Positions 1-9,002 of a stretch of DNA of 34,262 bases are shown one piece after another. A program made the translations under genes and the position numbers. Each line of letters begins with the position of its first letter. The first letter of the stretch is position 1. The stretch is taken from contig CAZCDB010000009.1 in NCBI GenBank assembly GCA_964497635.1, positions 1-34,262 of the forward strand, read 5' to 3'. The DNA is from CAMDWQ01 sp964497635. Its GTDB lineage: Bacteria > Omnitrophota > Gorgyraeia > 2-02-FULL-51-18. Below the pieces are notes generated by a model. That model did not search any database and was not told where the DNA came from. It saw only the letters and a list, made by a program, of their open reading frames with translations.

Positions 1-2123
1 CTGACCGTCAAATTATTGGCGTTGGCTTCGGCATAGTGAAACGGCATAAAAATCTGTCCCGGAGCCACGGTCTCAGTCACACGTAAAATCACCCGCTCCA
101 CAGAACTGCGCCTTGACTGCACTCGCACATAATCCCCATGAAAAAATTTTAGCTTCTTAGCATCGCGGGGGTTCATTTCCACCCAGGCTTCAGGAGAAAG
201 GCGATTGAGGAGAGGGATTTGTCCTGTTTTGGTTCGCGTGTGCCAGTGCTCCACTGTCCGGCCTGTATTAAGCCAAAATGGATATTCCTCGCTTGGGACT
301 TCAGGTGGGGCATTGTTTTCAACCACCCAAAGTTTGGCACGACCATCCGCCGTCTGAAAAATACCATCCGTATAAAGACGCACATCCTCCTTTGGGTTTT
401 TCCCTGAGGTGTAAGGCCACTGAATCCCACCATTTTTTTCAATGAGCTCATAAGTCATCCCCGAATAATCACAGAGCCTGCCTTGAGTGACTTTCTTCCA
501 CTCTTCAAAAGCATCTCGGGGGCCCGTCCAGCCCGGGAAAAGTTTTTTCTCCACTCCCAATTCTTTGGCAATACGTAAAAAGATGTCAAAATCAGACTTC
601 GCCTCGCCTGGAGGGGGCACGGCCGCGTTGACTTTGCTGACACGACGCTCAGAGTTGGTGTAAGTCCCCTCTTTTTCTCCCCAGACCGCCGCCGGTAGTA
701 CTAAATCTGCAATCTGTGTCGTCGGGATCGGATGATACCCATCCTGGACTACCAAAAAATCAAGACGACTTAAGCAGTCCATTAAATACTCTTGGTTTGG
801 AAATGACACTAGAGGGTTGGTGGCGATAATCCAAAGCCCCTTGATCTTTCCCATCAAAACCCCCTCAATAATATCGGGGTAAGCCATGCCACGGGAGGTA
901 GGGATAATTTCTTCATCCACTCCCCAGAGAGTTGCCAATTCTTTTCGGTGTGAAGCCTCTTCAAATTTGCGATAACCGGGAAGCGCCGAAGTAAACCCAG
1001 ACTCTCGTGTCCCCATCGCATTGCACTGACCGGTGATCGAAAAAGGTGAAGCGCCGACACGGCCCACATTGCCTGTGAGGAGAGCAAGATTACAAATCAC
1101 ATTCACAGTCTCAACTCCTTGAGTGCTGTGATTGACTCCCATCGTCCAACCAATAAACGGCGCTTTGGCATTGCCATAGAGTAGGGCTATTTTTTGTATT
1201 TTTTCTACCGATAAACCGGTGACCTCGCTGACATGCTCGGGTGTAAATTTTTCCAAATGCTTCACCAGGGCTTCAAAACCCGTCGTATGTTTGGCGATAT
1301 AGTCCTGATCGATTTTATTTTCCCGGATTAAAATATGCATGATCCCGTTGAGAAGCGCGATGTCACTTCGAGGTTTTACGGGAAGATATTCATCCGCCAT
1401 CATCGCGGTTTTGGTCACTCGCGGATCAGCGACAATCAGTTTAAAGTTTTTATTTTTCTCAAGACGATAACAAAGAATCGGGTGATTGTCGGCAATATTG
1501 GCTCCGATGAGAAAAATAACATCAGCTTTCTCCAAATCGCCATAAGAACCCGGAGGTCCATCACTCCCAAAAGATCGTTTGTAGCCAGCCACGGCACTCG
1601 ACATACAAAGCGTCGTGTTGCCATCATAATTTTTTGTGCCAAATCCCAATTGCACCAATTTTCCTAGCGTGTAAAACTCTTCTGTCACCAGCTGCCCCGT
1701 GCTGATAACCCCCAAAGCTTCATTGCCATATTTATTTTGAATGGTCCGGAACCTCCCCACCATTTCCCGAATCGCCCAATCCCAATCGATGCGTTTAAAG
1801 CCCCCTTTTCCGTTCTTAAGCAGCGGGTACTTCGCCCGGTTGGGCGCATGGATCGCACTGTGTTCGGATAATCCCTTGGGGCAAAGACGACCTTCATTCA
1901 CCGGATGATCTGGATTTCCACGCACACTCACCGCTTTTTTGTCTTTAACCCCGATATACATCCCACAACCCACCGAACAATAACCACAAGTGGTTGCCAC
2001 CCAGTGATCCGGAATTTTGGCCTGAGACATATAACCAAACTGCTCATCGATTCCATAAGCGTATTTGCCCGCTTCAATATCTAGGCCCAAACGTTTGCGT
2101 GTTGATTTTAAGAAAGAGTTCAT
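1..2123 (-). CDS. nasA: Assimilatory-type nitrate reductase, molybdopterin catalytic subunit (C-terminus cut by window edge)
   Basis: This is a cytoplasmic molybdenum enzyme expected to reduce nitrate to nitrite. The frame is open for 707 codons from the ATG at 2123 to the left edge, so the C-terminus is missing. Near residue 60 there is a [4Fe-4S] signature, CGYCSVGC, followed by a fourth cysteine in GRLCPKG. Further on, the block LCMSSAVAGY places a cysteine where NapA/NasA enzymes bind molybdenum. The C-terminal molybdopterin-dinucleotide-binding part is visible (FWLNTGRTVEHWHTRT). No twin-arginine signal is seen; the N-terminus has about 50 extra residues before the first cysteine. It starts 7 nt after the stop of the DmsBC-like fusion and sits at the end of nirB-nirD-fusion-nasA, which supports an assimilatory role. 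A formate dehydrogenase or periplasmic Nap enzyme is less likely given the NirBD context and the missing Tat signal. Confidence 0.9.
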   Translation of the reverse strand, partial: MNSFLKSTRKRLGLDIEAGKYAYGIDEQFGYMSQAKIPDHWVATTCGYCSVGCGMYIGVKDKKAVSVRGNPDHPVNEGRLCPKGLSEHSAIHAPNRAKYPLLKNGKGGFKRIDWDWAIREMVGRFRTIQNKYGNEALGVISTGQLVTEEFYTLGKLVQLGFGTKNYDGNTTLCMSSAVAGYKRSFGSDGPPGSYGDLEKADVIFLIGANIADNHPILCYRLEKNKNFKLIVADPRVTKTAMMADEYLPVKPRSDIALLNGIMHILIRENKIDQDYIAKHTTGFEALVKHLEKFTPEHVSEVTGLSVEKIQKIALLYGNAKAPFIGWTMGVNHSTQGVETVNVICNLALLTGNVGRVGASPFSITGQCNAMGTRESGFTSALPGYRKFEEASHRKELATLWGVDEEIIPTSRGMAYPDIIEGVLMGKIKGLWIIATNPLVSFPNQEYLMDCLSRLDFLVVQDGYHPIPTTQIADLVLPAAVWGEKEGTYTNSERRVSKVNAAVPPPGEAKSDFDIFLRIAKELGVEKKLFPGWTGPRDAFEEWKKVTQGRLCDYSGMTYELIEKNGGIQWPYTSGKNPKEDVRLYTDGIFQTADGRAKLWVVENNAPPEVPSEEYPFWLNTGRTVEHWHTRTKTGQIPLLNRLSPEAWVEMNPRDAKKLKFFHGDYVRVQSRRSSVERVILRVTETVAPGQIFMPFHYAEANANNLTV

Positions 2124-2130
2124 AAAATGC

Positions 2131-3798
2131 TTAATGTCCCTCTTGAGATTGAGTAAAAAAAGAACCGGGCATGTTTTTAGGAACCACTGTTACAAAAAAT
2201 AAATAACGACCCAAAATCTCACCCAACAAAGCGATAAAAAAACACGTCCAAGAAAGAGAGGCTACCCAAAAAATGGAGAGGCCCCCTCGAGTCAACTGAT
2301 CTAAAAGACCCAAGGGGATCATAAAACTTCCCACCACCAGCAAACCGATTCGTATAAAAAAGTGTGCTTTAAAACGCCGTACCAAAAGAAGCGCTGAGCT
2401 GTAAAATTCGTGTTTATCTGGGTGGAGTAAATGTGCCAAACGTCCCAAGAGTACCCCCATCTGAAAAATGGCTGCAAAGCTAGATATCCCAAGCCATAAA
2501 AAAATAGGGCCGGCTGATTCCTTCGAAAGGACTTCCATGCCGGATACCACTAGATACAGCGCGTAAACTCCTAAGTTAAACAACGGCCCCAAAATAAATC
2601 CTGTGAGAAAAAATCGTAAAGGAGTCCGAATCGTATTCCACGCCGGACGTGCCGGAACCAAATAAATTTTGGCACTCGCGTAAATCCCGGCCATCCCAAA
2701 ACAGGCAACCAAGCCTCCAAAAATCAGCTTGATCGCTGCGGGAACGTGAAAATGAAAAAACCATTCCGCCAAAAGAAGAGTCGCATAACCTCCGCCGGCA
2801 AACGAAAAAAGACTAAAAAATAAGACTTCCCGTGAAAGCCACGAGCGCCTCCACATCCTCAGCGCTTTGTACGCATGCAAAGGACGGCCCAGGTGAAACA
2901 TCGAAGCCCCCAGCGCAATGCCTGTGACCGTCAAAATCCCGCAAGCGCCAAAGACCAGAAAATCATCCAGTGGTTTTAAAAAAACAAACAAATTGGAGAA
3001 TAGATTTCCCGGCCACAAAGTCAGAAAACCCCCAGCCGCTAGCTGTGTGAGTACCGTCATAAAAATAAGAGAAAAGTGGGCTTTCTCAGGATTCACCGAA
3101 TGACGGTTGGCCTTGAGCATTTCCTCGGGCATGTTTTTAGGAAGTGTAATTCGCGTTGTTGAGATGGTGATCGCGGACTCAGGCACATGAGGCGCATCCG
3201 CCTGCGTGTGGTTCGCCGCCCACTCTGTTTTGGACACTTTTTCGATGCGAATGGCCTTCTCAGGGCAGGCCCCAACACAGGCCGGCGCCATGCCATCGGC
3301 TAGACGCGCATGGCACATATCACATTTGGTGACGATATTTCTCTCGGGATTAAATTGAGGCACACCGTAGGGACAATTCCAAGTGCAGTACTGACAACCG
3401 ATACATTCCTCGGCTTTATGCTTCACCACTCCCGTCGCCAAATCTTTGACATAAGCATCTGTCGGGCATCCGGTCAAACACGCCGGGTCCAGACAATGAT
3501 TGCAAGCCATGGAAAGGTGAAAACGTTTGGTGTCGGGATAAGTGCCACCCTCAATCTCTCCGACACGCCGCCAAGTCACACCCGCTGGATTGTTGTTTTG
3601 CTCATTGCAAGCGACCACACAGCACTGGCAACCCACACAACGCGACATATCAAAATGAAAACGGTACTGCTCACCTTCCAACAGCGCTTCGGTCGGAATC
3701 AAAGATTCTTGTGGAGCGTAATAGCCTTCTTTTCCTATTCTATTTTTTAAAGGAAGATCATTAGCATCCAGCATGTCCGTCAAAGAGATGTCTTTCAT
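2131..3798 (-). CDS. Four-cluster ferredoxin subunit fused to DmsC-type membrane anchor (DmsB-DmsC fusion)
   Basis: This 555-residue protein joins two subunits that are usually separate. Residues 54-178 carry sixteen cysteines in four ferredoxin-type groups: C54/57/60/64, C99/102/107/111, C132/135/138/142 and C159/162/174/178. This is the electron-wire pattern of DmsB/NrfC proteins. From about residue 240 onward there are around eight hydrophobic segments resembling DmsC/YnfH, the quinol-oxidising anchor of DMSO reductase. Its ATG overlaps the nirD stop (TGATG) and nasA follows after 7 nt, so I infer that it takes electrons from the quinol pool and passes them to NasA. Classical assimilatory nitrate reductases use ferredoxin, flavodoxin or an NADH-dependent partner, so this arrangement deserves attention. 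Fused proteins of this type occur in some genomes as I recall, but I cannot verify how common they are beside nasA. Confidence 0.85.
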   Translation of the reverse strand: MKDISLTDMLDANDLPLKNRIGKEGYYAPQESLIPTEALLEGEQYRFHFDMSRCVGCQCCVVACNEQNNNPAGVTWRRVGEIEGGTYPDTKRFHLSMACNHCLDPACLTGCPTDAYVKDLATGVVKHKAEECIGCQYCTWNCPYGVPQFNPERNIVTKCDMCHARLADGMAPACVGACPEKAIRIEKVSKTEWAANHTQADAPHVPESAITISTTRITLPKNMPEEMLKANRHSVNPEKAHFSLIFMTVLTQLAAGGFLTLWPGNLFSNLFVFLKPLDDFLVFGACGILTVTGIALGASMFHLGRPLHAYKALRMWRRSWLSREVLFFSLFSFAGGGYATLLLAEWFFHFHVPAAIKLIFGGLVACFGMAGIYASAKIYLVPARPAWNTIRTPLRFFLTGFILGPLFNLGVYALYLVVSGMEVLSKESAGPIFLWLGISSFAAIFQMGVLLGRLAHLLHPDKHEFYSSALLLVRRFKAHFFIRIGLLVVGSFMIPLGLLDQLTRGGLSIFWVASLSWTCFFIALLGEILGRYLFFVTVVPKNMPGSFFTQSQEGH

Positions 3799-4184
3799 CA
3801 GTCAATCTCCACGGCTCCACTGGTCGTAACGGGCTCTTCGTTCACTTCGGACAATTGGCCCTCCTTGAAACTAATACAAATTTTTCCCTGGATAATTTTG
3901 ACGGGATATTTTTTGACCTGTCCCTGGCCGCCACTCAAAGCACATCCACTCTCAAGACTTATTTTCCAATTATGTAGAGGACAAAATACAGCCTTTCCCG
4001 AAACAATCCCATCCGCCAGAGGTCCTGCTTTGTGGGGACAACGATTGTCTACCGCCAAATATTCATCACCCAGATTAAAAAGAGCAATCTCATACCCTGA
4101 GCAGACCACACGGCGACCCTCACGAAGCGGGATGGAGCCTTCCTGCATGACCGGAATCCAGGGACCCTGTGACAAAGCACTCAT
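3798..4184 (-). CDS. nirD: Nitrite reductase small subunit, Rieske-type NirD
   Basis: NirD is the small partner of the NAD(P)H-dependent nitrite reductase NirB. The 128-residue product has a Rieske fold signature with all four [2Fe-2S] ligands visible: CPH (C49, H51) and CPLH (C68, H71). Many NirD proteins have lost these ligands, so this copy probably binds a real cluster. The start codon overlaps the nirB stop as ATGA and its own stop overlaps the next start as TGATG, which indicates translational coupling of the three genes. A generic Rieske ferredoxin is the only other reading, and the position directly after nirB argues against it. Confidence 0.9.
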   Translation of the reverse strand: MSALSQGPWIPVMQEGSIPLREGRRVVCSGYEIALFNLGDEYLAVDNRCPHKAGPLADGIVSGKAVFCPLHNWKISLESGCALSGGQGQVKKYPVKIIQGKICISFKEGQLSEVNEEPVTTSGAVEID

Positions 4185-6622
4185 GACGCGGCCCCCACCA
4201 AGGCTTCAATCTCTTTGGGTAGAACAAAATCTTTAAACTGATAAGGATGCACCGGCTTTGCCGCCTCTGCCGCCCAAGGATCCACTGCCTTTTGTTTGGC
4301 CTTGGCCAAATGATCCAAAAGAAGTTTTTTTTCTTCGGGAGAAGCTAAAATCGTTTCACGGCGGATTTTTTCAAGACCAAAGCGCGGAACAAAATCATAC
4401 GTGCGCTCCAAATACTCCGCATTTTCCCTGTAATATTGGAAAAAAAGCAAAGCCGCCTCGAGCGCTTCTTCTGTCGTTTTGACCGTGCAAAGAATATCCG
4501 CCGCGCGGACGCTTTTACCGGCACCACCCCCGATGACCACCTGCCAGCCGCCCTCTATCCCAACCAAGCCAATATCTTTGACCGTGGCTTCAGCACAGTT
4601 TCTGGGACAGCCCACCACCCCCAGCTTTACTTTGGCGGGCGTGTAAAGTCCCTCTAGAAGCTCCTCAAGTTTTATTCCCGTCGCGATCGAGTTCTGCGTG
4701 CCATACCGACAGAAATCCGTGCCCACACAGGACTTCACCATGCGCACCGCTTTGGCATAAGCATGTCCCGAAGGCATCCCTAGATCCGCCCACATTTTTG
4801 GAAGATCTTCTTTTTTAACTCCCAAAAGATCAATGCGCTGACTTCCGGTCACCTTGACCATCCCGACTTTATACTTTTCAGCAGCGTCTGCGATCTTTCG
4901 AAGCTCCTCCGGCGTGGTCACGCCCCCGCGCATCCGAGGGATCACAGAAAAGGTACCGTCCTTTTGAATGTTGGCATGGACACGGTCGTTGATGTAGCGT
5001 GCCGAGCGGTCTTCTTTATGATCCCCATGAAGCGCTTCATCCACAATAAAACTGAGGGCTGGCTTGCAGTAAGAACAGCCGGCCCCATTGCCATAAATTT
5101 CCAAAACTTCTTGCACTGATTTTATTTTTTGAGTTTGTATCATTGTGCGCAGCTGTGTTTTGGGATAAGGGATGCAGGCACAAAGCGTCTCTTTTTTCTC
5201 TTCTTCAAATTCAGCACCCACCACCCCTTTTAAAATATCCTGCACCAGACAAGCACAAGTCCCGCAACCAGAGGAGGCTTTGGTGCAAGCTTTCACCTCC
5301 GAAACTGTTTTGAGCTGATTGTCTCGTATCGCCAAAATAATCTGACCCTTGGTGACCCCGATACATCCGCAGATCGTATCCGAGTCCGGCCGTGACATCA
5401 CATCACTAGGGGATCCCGGCACCACCGGAGGCACGTCAAATAAAAGCCTTTGACGCTTGTCTCCCACCGGCTCTCCTTTTCGCATCATTTCCAAAAACCG
5501 GTTGGAGTCCGCTGTATCTCCGATTAAAATCGTCCCCACCACTTTTTCCTGATGAATCACTAGTTTCTTATAAATCCCAAACGCATGATCCTGATAGCTG
5601 ATCACTTCTTTCTCAGGTTCCCCATCGCGATAATCTCCCGCTGAGAAAAGCTCAATCCCCATGACTTTGAGCTTGGTCGCCAAAGTGGACCCCTCATACA
5701 CGGGACCTTTGTTGCCTGTAATCGTCGCCGCTAGGACTTTCCCCTGATCGTAAAGCGGAGCCACCAATCCATAGACTTTTTCCCGATGCTCGACACATTC
5801 TCCAATCGCAAAAATGGAAGGATCGCTGGTTTCCATATGATCATTGACGACAATGCCACGGTTGACCTTCAGTCCCGCTTTTTTGGCAAGGTCCACATTA
5901 GGTCTTATTCCGCAAGCAATCACCACCATATCTGCAGGAACAATGGATCCATCTTTAAAAAGCACCCCATCCACCGAATCACCGCCAAGAATACGCTCTG
6001 TGTTCTTATTTAGGAGGACTTCAATCCCAAGTTTTTCAATCTCCCGCTTTAAAAACTGACCTCCCACCGTATCCAACTGGACATCCATCAAACGGTCCAT
6101 CAGATGCACCACCGTCACTTTTTGGCCTTGGTTAAGCAGGCCCCTGGCTGCTTCGAGTCCCAACAAACCGCCACCAATCACCACCGCATTTTTAGACGTC
6201 TTGCAATGCTCAAGAATGCCATTCGTATCCGACATATTTCGAAACACATAAACGCCTTTTTTCTTCACTCCATCAATCGGGGGAATAAAAGGATTGCTTC
6301 CTGTCGCCAGAAGAAGAAGATCGTAGGAAAAAGAGTAACCCCCCTCGGCAACGACCCATCGGTGGGTCGTATCCACCTCCGTCACTTTGGAACCTAAATG
6401 AACATGGATGGAGTGTTTGCGATACCACTCTTCCGTATTGATATAAATTTCATCGACTGTTTTTTCACCGGCAAGAACAGAGGAAAGTAGAATCCGATTG
6501 TAGTTGAAATAGGGCTCTTCACTGAAAACCGTGACATCAAAATCAGGTTTGTGTTTTAAAATTTCATCCAGGCAGGCCATGCCCGCCATCCCATTGCCAA
6601 CAACGACCAATTTTTTTCTCAT
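4181..6622 (-). CDS. nirB: NAD(P)H-dependent nitrite reductase large subunit
   Basis: NirB carries out six-electron reduction of nitrite to ammonium in the cytoplasm. From the ATG at 6622 the protein is 813 residues, close to the E. coli enzyme. Domains in order: FAD-binding Rossmann fold (VVVGNGMAG, residues 5-13), NAD(P)-binding fold (VVIGGGLLGLEAA, about 147-159), two consecutive BFD-like [2Fe-2S] domains (C418/C420/C453/C456 and C481/C483/C516/C519), a nitrite/sulfite reductase ferredoxin-like half-domain (about 545-610), and the sirohaem/[4Fe-4S] domain with C632, C638, C672 and C676. I chose the ATG at 6622 because AAGGAG lies at 6633-6638, about 10 nt upstream. A GTG at 6649 would extend the protein by nine residues but puts that ribosome site inside the gene. 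It leads the operon; the 116 nt before it probably contain the promoter, but I could not identify one confidently. Confidence 0.93.
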   Translation of the reverse strand: MRKKLVVVGNGMAGMACLDEILKHKPDFDVTVFSEEPYFNYNRILLSSVLAGEKTVDEIYINTEEWYRKHSIHVHLGSKVTEVDTTHRWVVAEGGYSFSYDLLLLATGSNPFIPPIDGVKKKGVYVFRNMSDTNGILEHCKTSKNAVVIGGGLLGLEAARGLLNQGQKVTVVHLMDRLMDVQLDTVGGQFLKREIEKLGIEVLLNKNTERILGGDSVDGVLFKDGSIVPADMVVIACGIRPNVDLAKKAGLKVNRGIVVNDHMETSDPSIFAIGECVEHREKVYGLVAPLYDQGKVLAATITGNKGPVYEGSTLATKLKVMGIELFSAGDYRDGEPEKEVISYQDHAFGIYKKLVIHQEKVVGTILIGDTADSNRFLEMMRKGEPVGDKRQRLLFDVPPVVPGSPSDVMSRPDSDTICGCIGVTKGQIILAIRDNQLKTVSEVKACTKASSGCGTCACLVQDILKGVVGAEFEEEKKETLCACIPYPKTQLRTMIQTQKIKSVQEVLEIYGNGAGCSYCKPALSFIVDEALHGDHKEDRSARYINDRVHANIQKDGTFSVIPRMRGGVTTPEELRKIADAAEKYKVGMVKVTGSQRIDLLGVKKEDLPKMWADLGMPSGHAYAKAVRMVKSCVGTDFCRYGTQNSIATGIKLEELLEGLYTPAKVKLGVVGCPRNCAEATVKDIGLVGIEGGWQVVIGGGAGKSVRAADILCTVKTTEEALEAALLFFQYYRENAEYLERTYDFVPRFGLEKIRRETILASPEEKKLLLDHLAKAKQKAVDPWAAEAAKPVHPYQFKDFVLPKEIEALVGAAS

Positions 6623-6738
6623 GAAATAAAAACTCCTTATGACTTGCACAAAGCATACCGCTTATTTATTACAGGAGTGTTAACTAGGGATTACGATCAG
6701 GTGCTAAAAATGAAACAGGTAGGTAATAAAAATAAATT

Positions 6739-7923
6739 TTAAAGTTTTTTCTGAAGTGTTTTTTGAGCGTACATCCGTTCGTCGGCCATTTTGATAGCCT
6801 CTTCGAGCGAAGAGACTGTTTCCCATGAGGAGTAGGAAGTTCCGAAGCTATAGGCCAGTGTATACTTAGGGGAGTTTTTATTGACGATTTGGACAGACTG
6901 CTCAATCCTGGACAAAATTGTTTGGATATCCGCCTCATTTTCAATGAGAGCCACCACAACAAATTCATCCCCGCCAAAGCGTCCCAGGACATCTGTTACC
7001 CGAAACACGCTTTTTAGGATAGCTGAGAAAGCCTGCAAAGCAAAATCCCCCTCTTTATGACCCCACCGATCATTGATCTGCTTGAAATGATTGATGTCAA
7101 AATAAAGCAGGGCATAGTTTTTTTTGACACGTTTAGAAAGCTTGAGGAGTCCTTCAGCGGCTTCGTAGAAACCTCTCCGGTTATAAAGACCTGTCAACTC
7201 ATCCGTCATGGAAATATGTTTTAATTGCATCTGAGCATTGAGAGCCATAAAGCGCAACACATAAAAAATAACAATCAAAAGAATGATGGCTAAAGCCGGA
7301 ACGATCATTGATTTTAGAAACCGAAGCCGAATCAGCAAAAGCTCCGCCCGGTAGTCCGAATAATTTCGATCAATCGCAAGCAGCCCCACAAATTGATTTG
7401 AAGTATTATAAATAGGCGCGTAAGCGCTGATAAAAGTCCCCCACTGATCTGTGTAGGGTTTAGGACTGACCATCGCTCTTTTGGCTAAAAGAGCTGAAGT
7501 TAGAGTAGGATCTGGATCCTTGTATTCATCCATGACAAAAGAATGATCCTCAACCCCATCCTTGTCCGCATCTCCCAAGGGAGTCGCGTCTAAAATAAAG
7601 TAAATCTTTCCGTCTTTTAGAATAACCGTGTAGATATAACGAAGCTTCTTGGAGGCAAGTCTCAGCTTTTTTAGTGGAGCTATCGCTTCTGCATATGCAG
7701 AGCTGTTCTCATCGGAACGGGATAAAATCTGCTGATGCAAGTCTCCGGAGACAGTCGCGGCATAGGCTCGCGCTGTTTGCAAAAGCTCTTCTTTGATTCT
7801 CTGGCTATAAACTTCATTGGCTTTCTCATAAACAGAGTTAAATTGAGAGCCATTGACCACCAATAAAAAAAGAAACAGCAACAAACTCTCAACCAGTACT
7901 TTGAAATGATAGTTTTTTGTCAT
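6739..7923 (-). CDS. Membrane diguanylate cyclase with periplasmic sensor domain (GGDEF)
   Basis: This protein should make cyclic di-GMP in response to a signal outside the inner membrane. The 394 residues start with one membrane segment (about 8-25), followed by a periplasmic Cache-like region to about residue 205, a second membrane segment (about 210-230) and a C-terminal GGDEF domain. The catalytic motif is an intact GGDEF preceded five residues upstream by RVTD, an intact RxxD product-inhibition site. The nucleotide-binding block TDELTGLYNRRGF is also present. The start overlaps the stop of the peptidase gene by ATGA, so it belongs to the FecR-barrel-peptidase cluster. Its sensor resembles that of the HD-GYP protein at 29801-31204, both containing a D-x-WG...YAP block. 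Nothing suggests lost activity. Confidence 0.9.
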   Translation of the reverse strand: MTKNYHFKVLVESLLLFLFLLVVNGSQFNSVYEKANEVYSQRIKEELLQTARAYAATVSGDLHQQILSRSDENSSAYAEAIAPLKKLRLASKKLRYIYTVILKDGKIYFILDATPLGDADKDGVEDHSFVMDEYKDPDPTLTSALLAKRAMVSPKPYTDQWGTFISAYAPIYNTSNQFVGLLAIDRNYSDYRAELLLIRLRFLKSMIVPALAIILLIVIFYVLRFMALNAQMQLKHISMTDELTGLYNRRGFYEAAEGLLKLSKRVKKNYALLYFDINHFKQINDRWGHKEGDFALQAFSAILKSVFRVTDVLGRFGGDEFVVVALIENEADIQTILSRIEQSVQIVNKNSPKYTLAYSFGTSYSSWETVSSLEEAIKMADERMYAQKTLQKKL

Positions 7924-8789
7924 GAAATCACTTTTTTCCGGAAAGATTCTTCCATCTGGTCAAGGGATGAAAAATGATAAAATTGGTTGATCGCTTTTTC
8001 CAAGGACTCTCCGTCTGAAATTTGCTTAAGAAAATGATAGAAAACATCCCCTCCCTGAAGATCAACCAAATAGCGTACCCAAGCCTCACTCTGGATATAG
8101 AAATCATCGACAGACTCAGGGTACTGCTTAAGCTGGCTGAGTCTTCCAAAATCAATATAGTTCTCTGGCTTTATTTTGTCAAAAGACCTGAGTGCGTACT
8201 GATTACCACCCGTATAGAGCCCTAAAACTCGAAAAGAAACATACTCCGAAAATCCTTCATTTAAAAAAAGAGGGATCCGACCATCGAGAAAACGAAAAAG
8301 AATCACATGCGTCAGCTCGTGAGCAATAATTTTTCGTGGTGTCATCCAATGTTTGCCCCGAACCATATAAAGCTCCCACCCATTGGTAAATCCATGAGCC
8401 GTTCCAAAGGGACTGTATTTTGAAGCAAATTCTTTCCACTGGTCTTCGTCTTCAAATACAAAAATATGAACTTTTTTCTTCCAAGGATCCTCTGAAATCT
8501 TGAAAAGATTTTTGATCCAATTGTAGTAAGTCTCGGCCCCTTCATAAACAGTGGCCACCAACTTTTCATCTTTGAAATGAAAAATGAAATGCCGACTCTC
8601 GGCATGCTTCCAATCTTCTTTATTTTTTGAAAGAGCCGCTCTCCCCTCAGGAGACAAGTCACGATCGCTGAGCTGTCCAAATCCAAGAGGGGTCAGTGCT
8701 TCAGCCGCAAACAAAGGAGCTGAAAACAAAAAACCTGTGAGAAAAAATAAAAAAAAGTGACGACGTGCGCTTTTAAATAGTTTCTTCAA
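7920..8789 (-). CDS. Secreted gluzincin-type zinc metallopeptidase (peptidase MA-like)
   Basis: This 289-residue product has a strong signal peptide (hydrophobic core FFLFFLTGFLFSAPLFA, ending about residue 29). It contains HELTH, the HEXXH zinc-binding and catalytic motif, followed about 21 residues later by NEGFSEY, which provides the third glutamate ligand typical of gluzincins. This arrangement is that of the peptidase MA family, so it is probably an exported or periplasmic metallopeptidase; the substrate is unknown. The only plausible start is the TTG at 8789, which lies inside the end of the 46-residue gene 8773-8913, with no strong ribosome site, so translation may depend on coupling to that gene. 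The stop overlaps the diguanylate cyclase start as ATGA. Neighbours (barrel, FecR protein, secreted peptide) suggest an envelope role. Confidence 0.8.
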   Translation of the reverse strand: MKKLFKSARRHFFLFFLTGFLFSAPLFAAEALTPLGFGQLSDRDLSPEGRAALSKNKEDWKHAESRHFIFHFKDEKLVATVYEGAETYYNWIKNLFKISEDPWKKKVHIFVFEDEDQWKEFASKYSPFGTAHGFTNGWELYMVRGKHWMTPRKIIAHELTHVILFRFLDGRIPLFLNEGFSEYVSFRVLGLYTGGNQYALRSFDKIKPENYIDFGRLSQLKQYPESVDDFYIQSEAWVRYLVDLQGGDVFYHFLKQISDGESLEKAINQFYHFSSLDQMEESFRKKVIS

Positions 8790-8913
8790 CCGCCGTCTCT
8801 TCTTGCTCAGCCGGACTACCAGCCCCAGGAGCCTCTACACCACAGGCCCAAACGGACGCTTGCGCTAACACCAGCAATACCGCTACCAAAACTGCTTCTA
8901 TTGATTTTTTCAT
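8773..8913 (-). CDS. Short secreted peptide, 46 residues, unknown function
   Basis: A small open frame starts at the ATG at 8911-8913, five nt after a clear AGGAG. The product begins MKKSIEAVLVAVLLVLAQA, a textbook signal peptide with two lysines and a hydrophobic core. A single cysteine follows in VWACG; the position before it is not a good lipobox, so I cannot say it is a lipoprotein. The mature part is only about 25 residues, rich in Glu, Ala, Pro and Gly, and ends EETAVEETI. The end overlaps the TTG start of the metallopeptidase by 17 nt, which suggests coupling. I do not recognise a family. It could be a peptidase substrate or chaperone, a secreted peptide, or a leader that helps translate the peptidase. 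The evidence for a gene is the ribosome site, signal peptide and overlap. Confidence 0.65.
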   Translation of the reverse strand: MKKSIEAVLVAVLLVLAQASVWACGVEAPGAGSPAEQEETAVEETI

Positions 8914-9002
8914 ACATTCTCCTGTTTGGCTTAAAAAGAAAGTTACACTTCAAATATACATGATAATTGGTTAAATTGGGTCCTGCTTAAATATGCTTAA
9001 AT

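Noticed and set aside
1..2123. Several short overlapping open frames suggest a broken nasA gene
   Set aside because: Reading the frame from the ATG at 2123 gives one uninterrupted sequence of 707 codons with all expected motifs; the short frames lie in other registers.
6622..6649. GTG at 6649 as the nirB start
   Set aside because: It would place the strong AAGGAG inside the coding sequence and add nine residues unlike the family's N-terminus.
6645..6660. A sigma-54-like GG-N10-GC element before nirB
   Set aside because: The spacing fits, but the transcription start would fall inside the ribosome site AAGGAG at 6633-6638, leaving no room for it.
8914..9002. Promoter in the AT-rich gap before the 46-residue gene
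   Set aside because: TATATT could be a -10 box, but no convincing -35 was seen; AT-richness alone is weak evidence.
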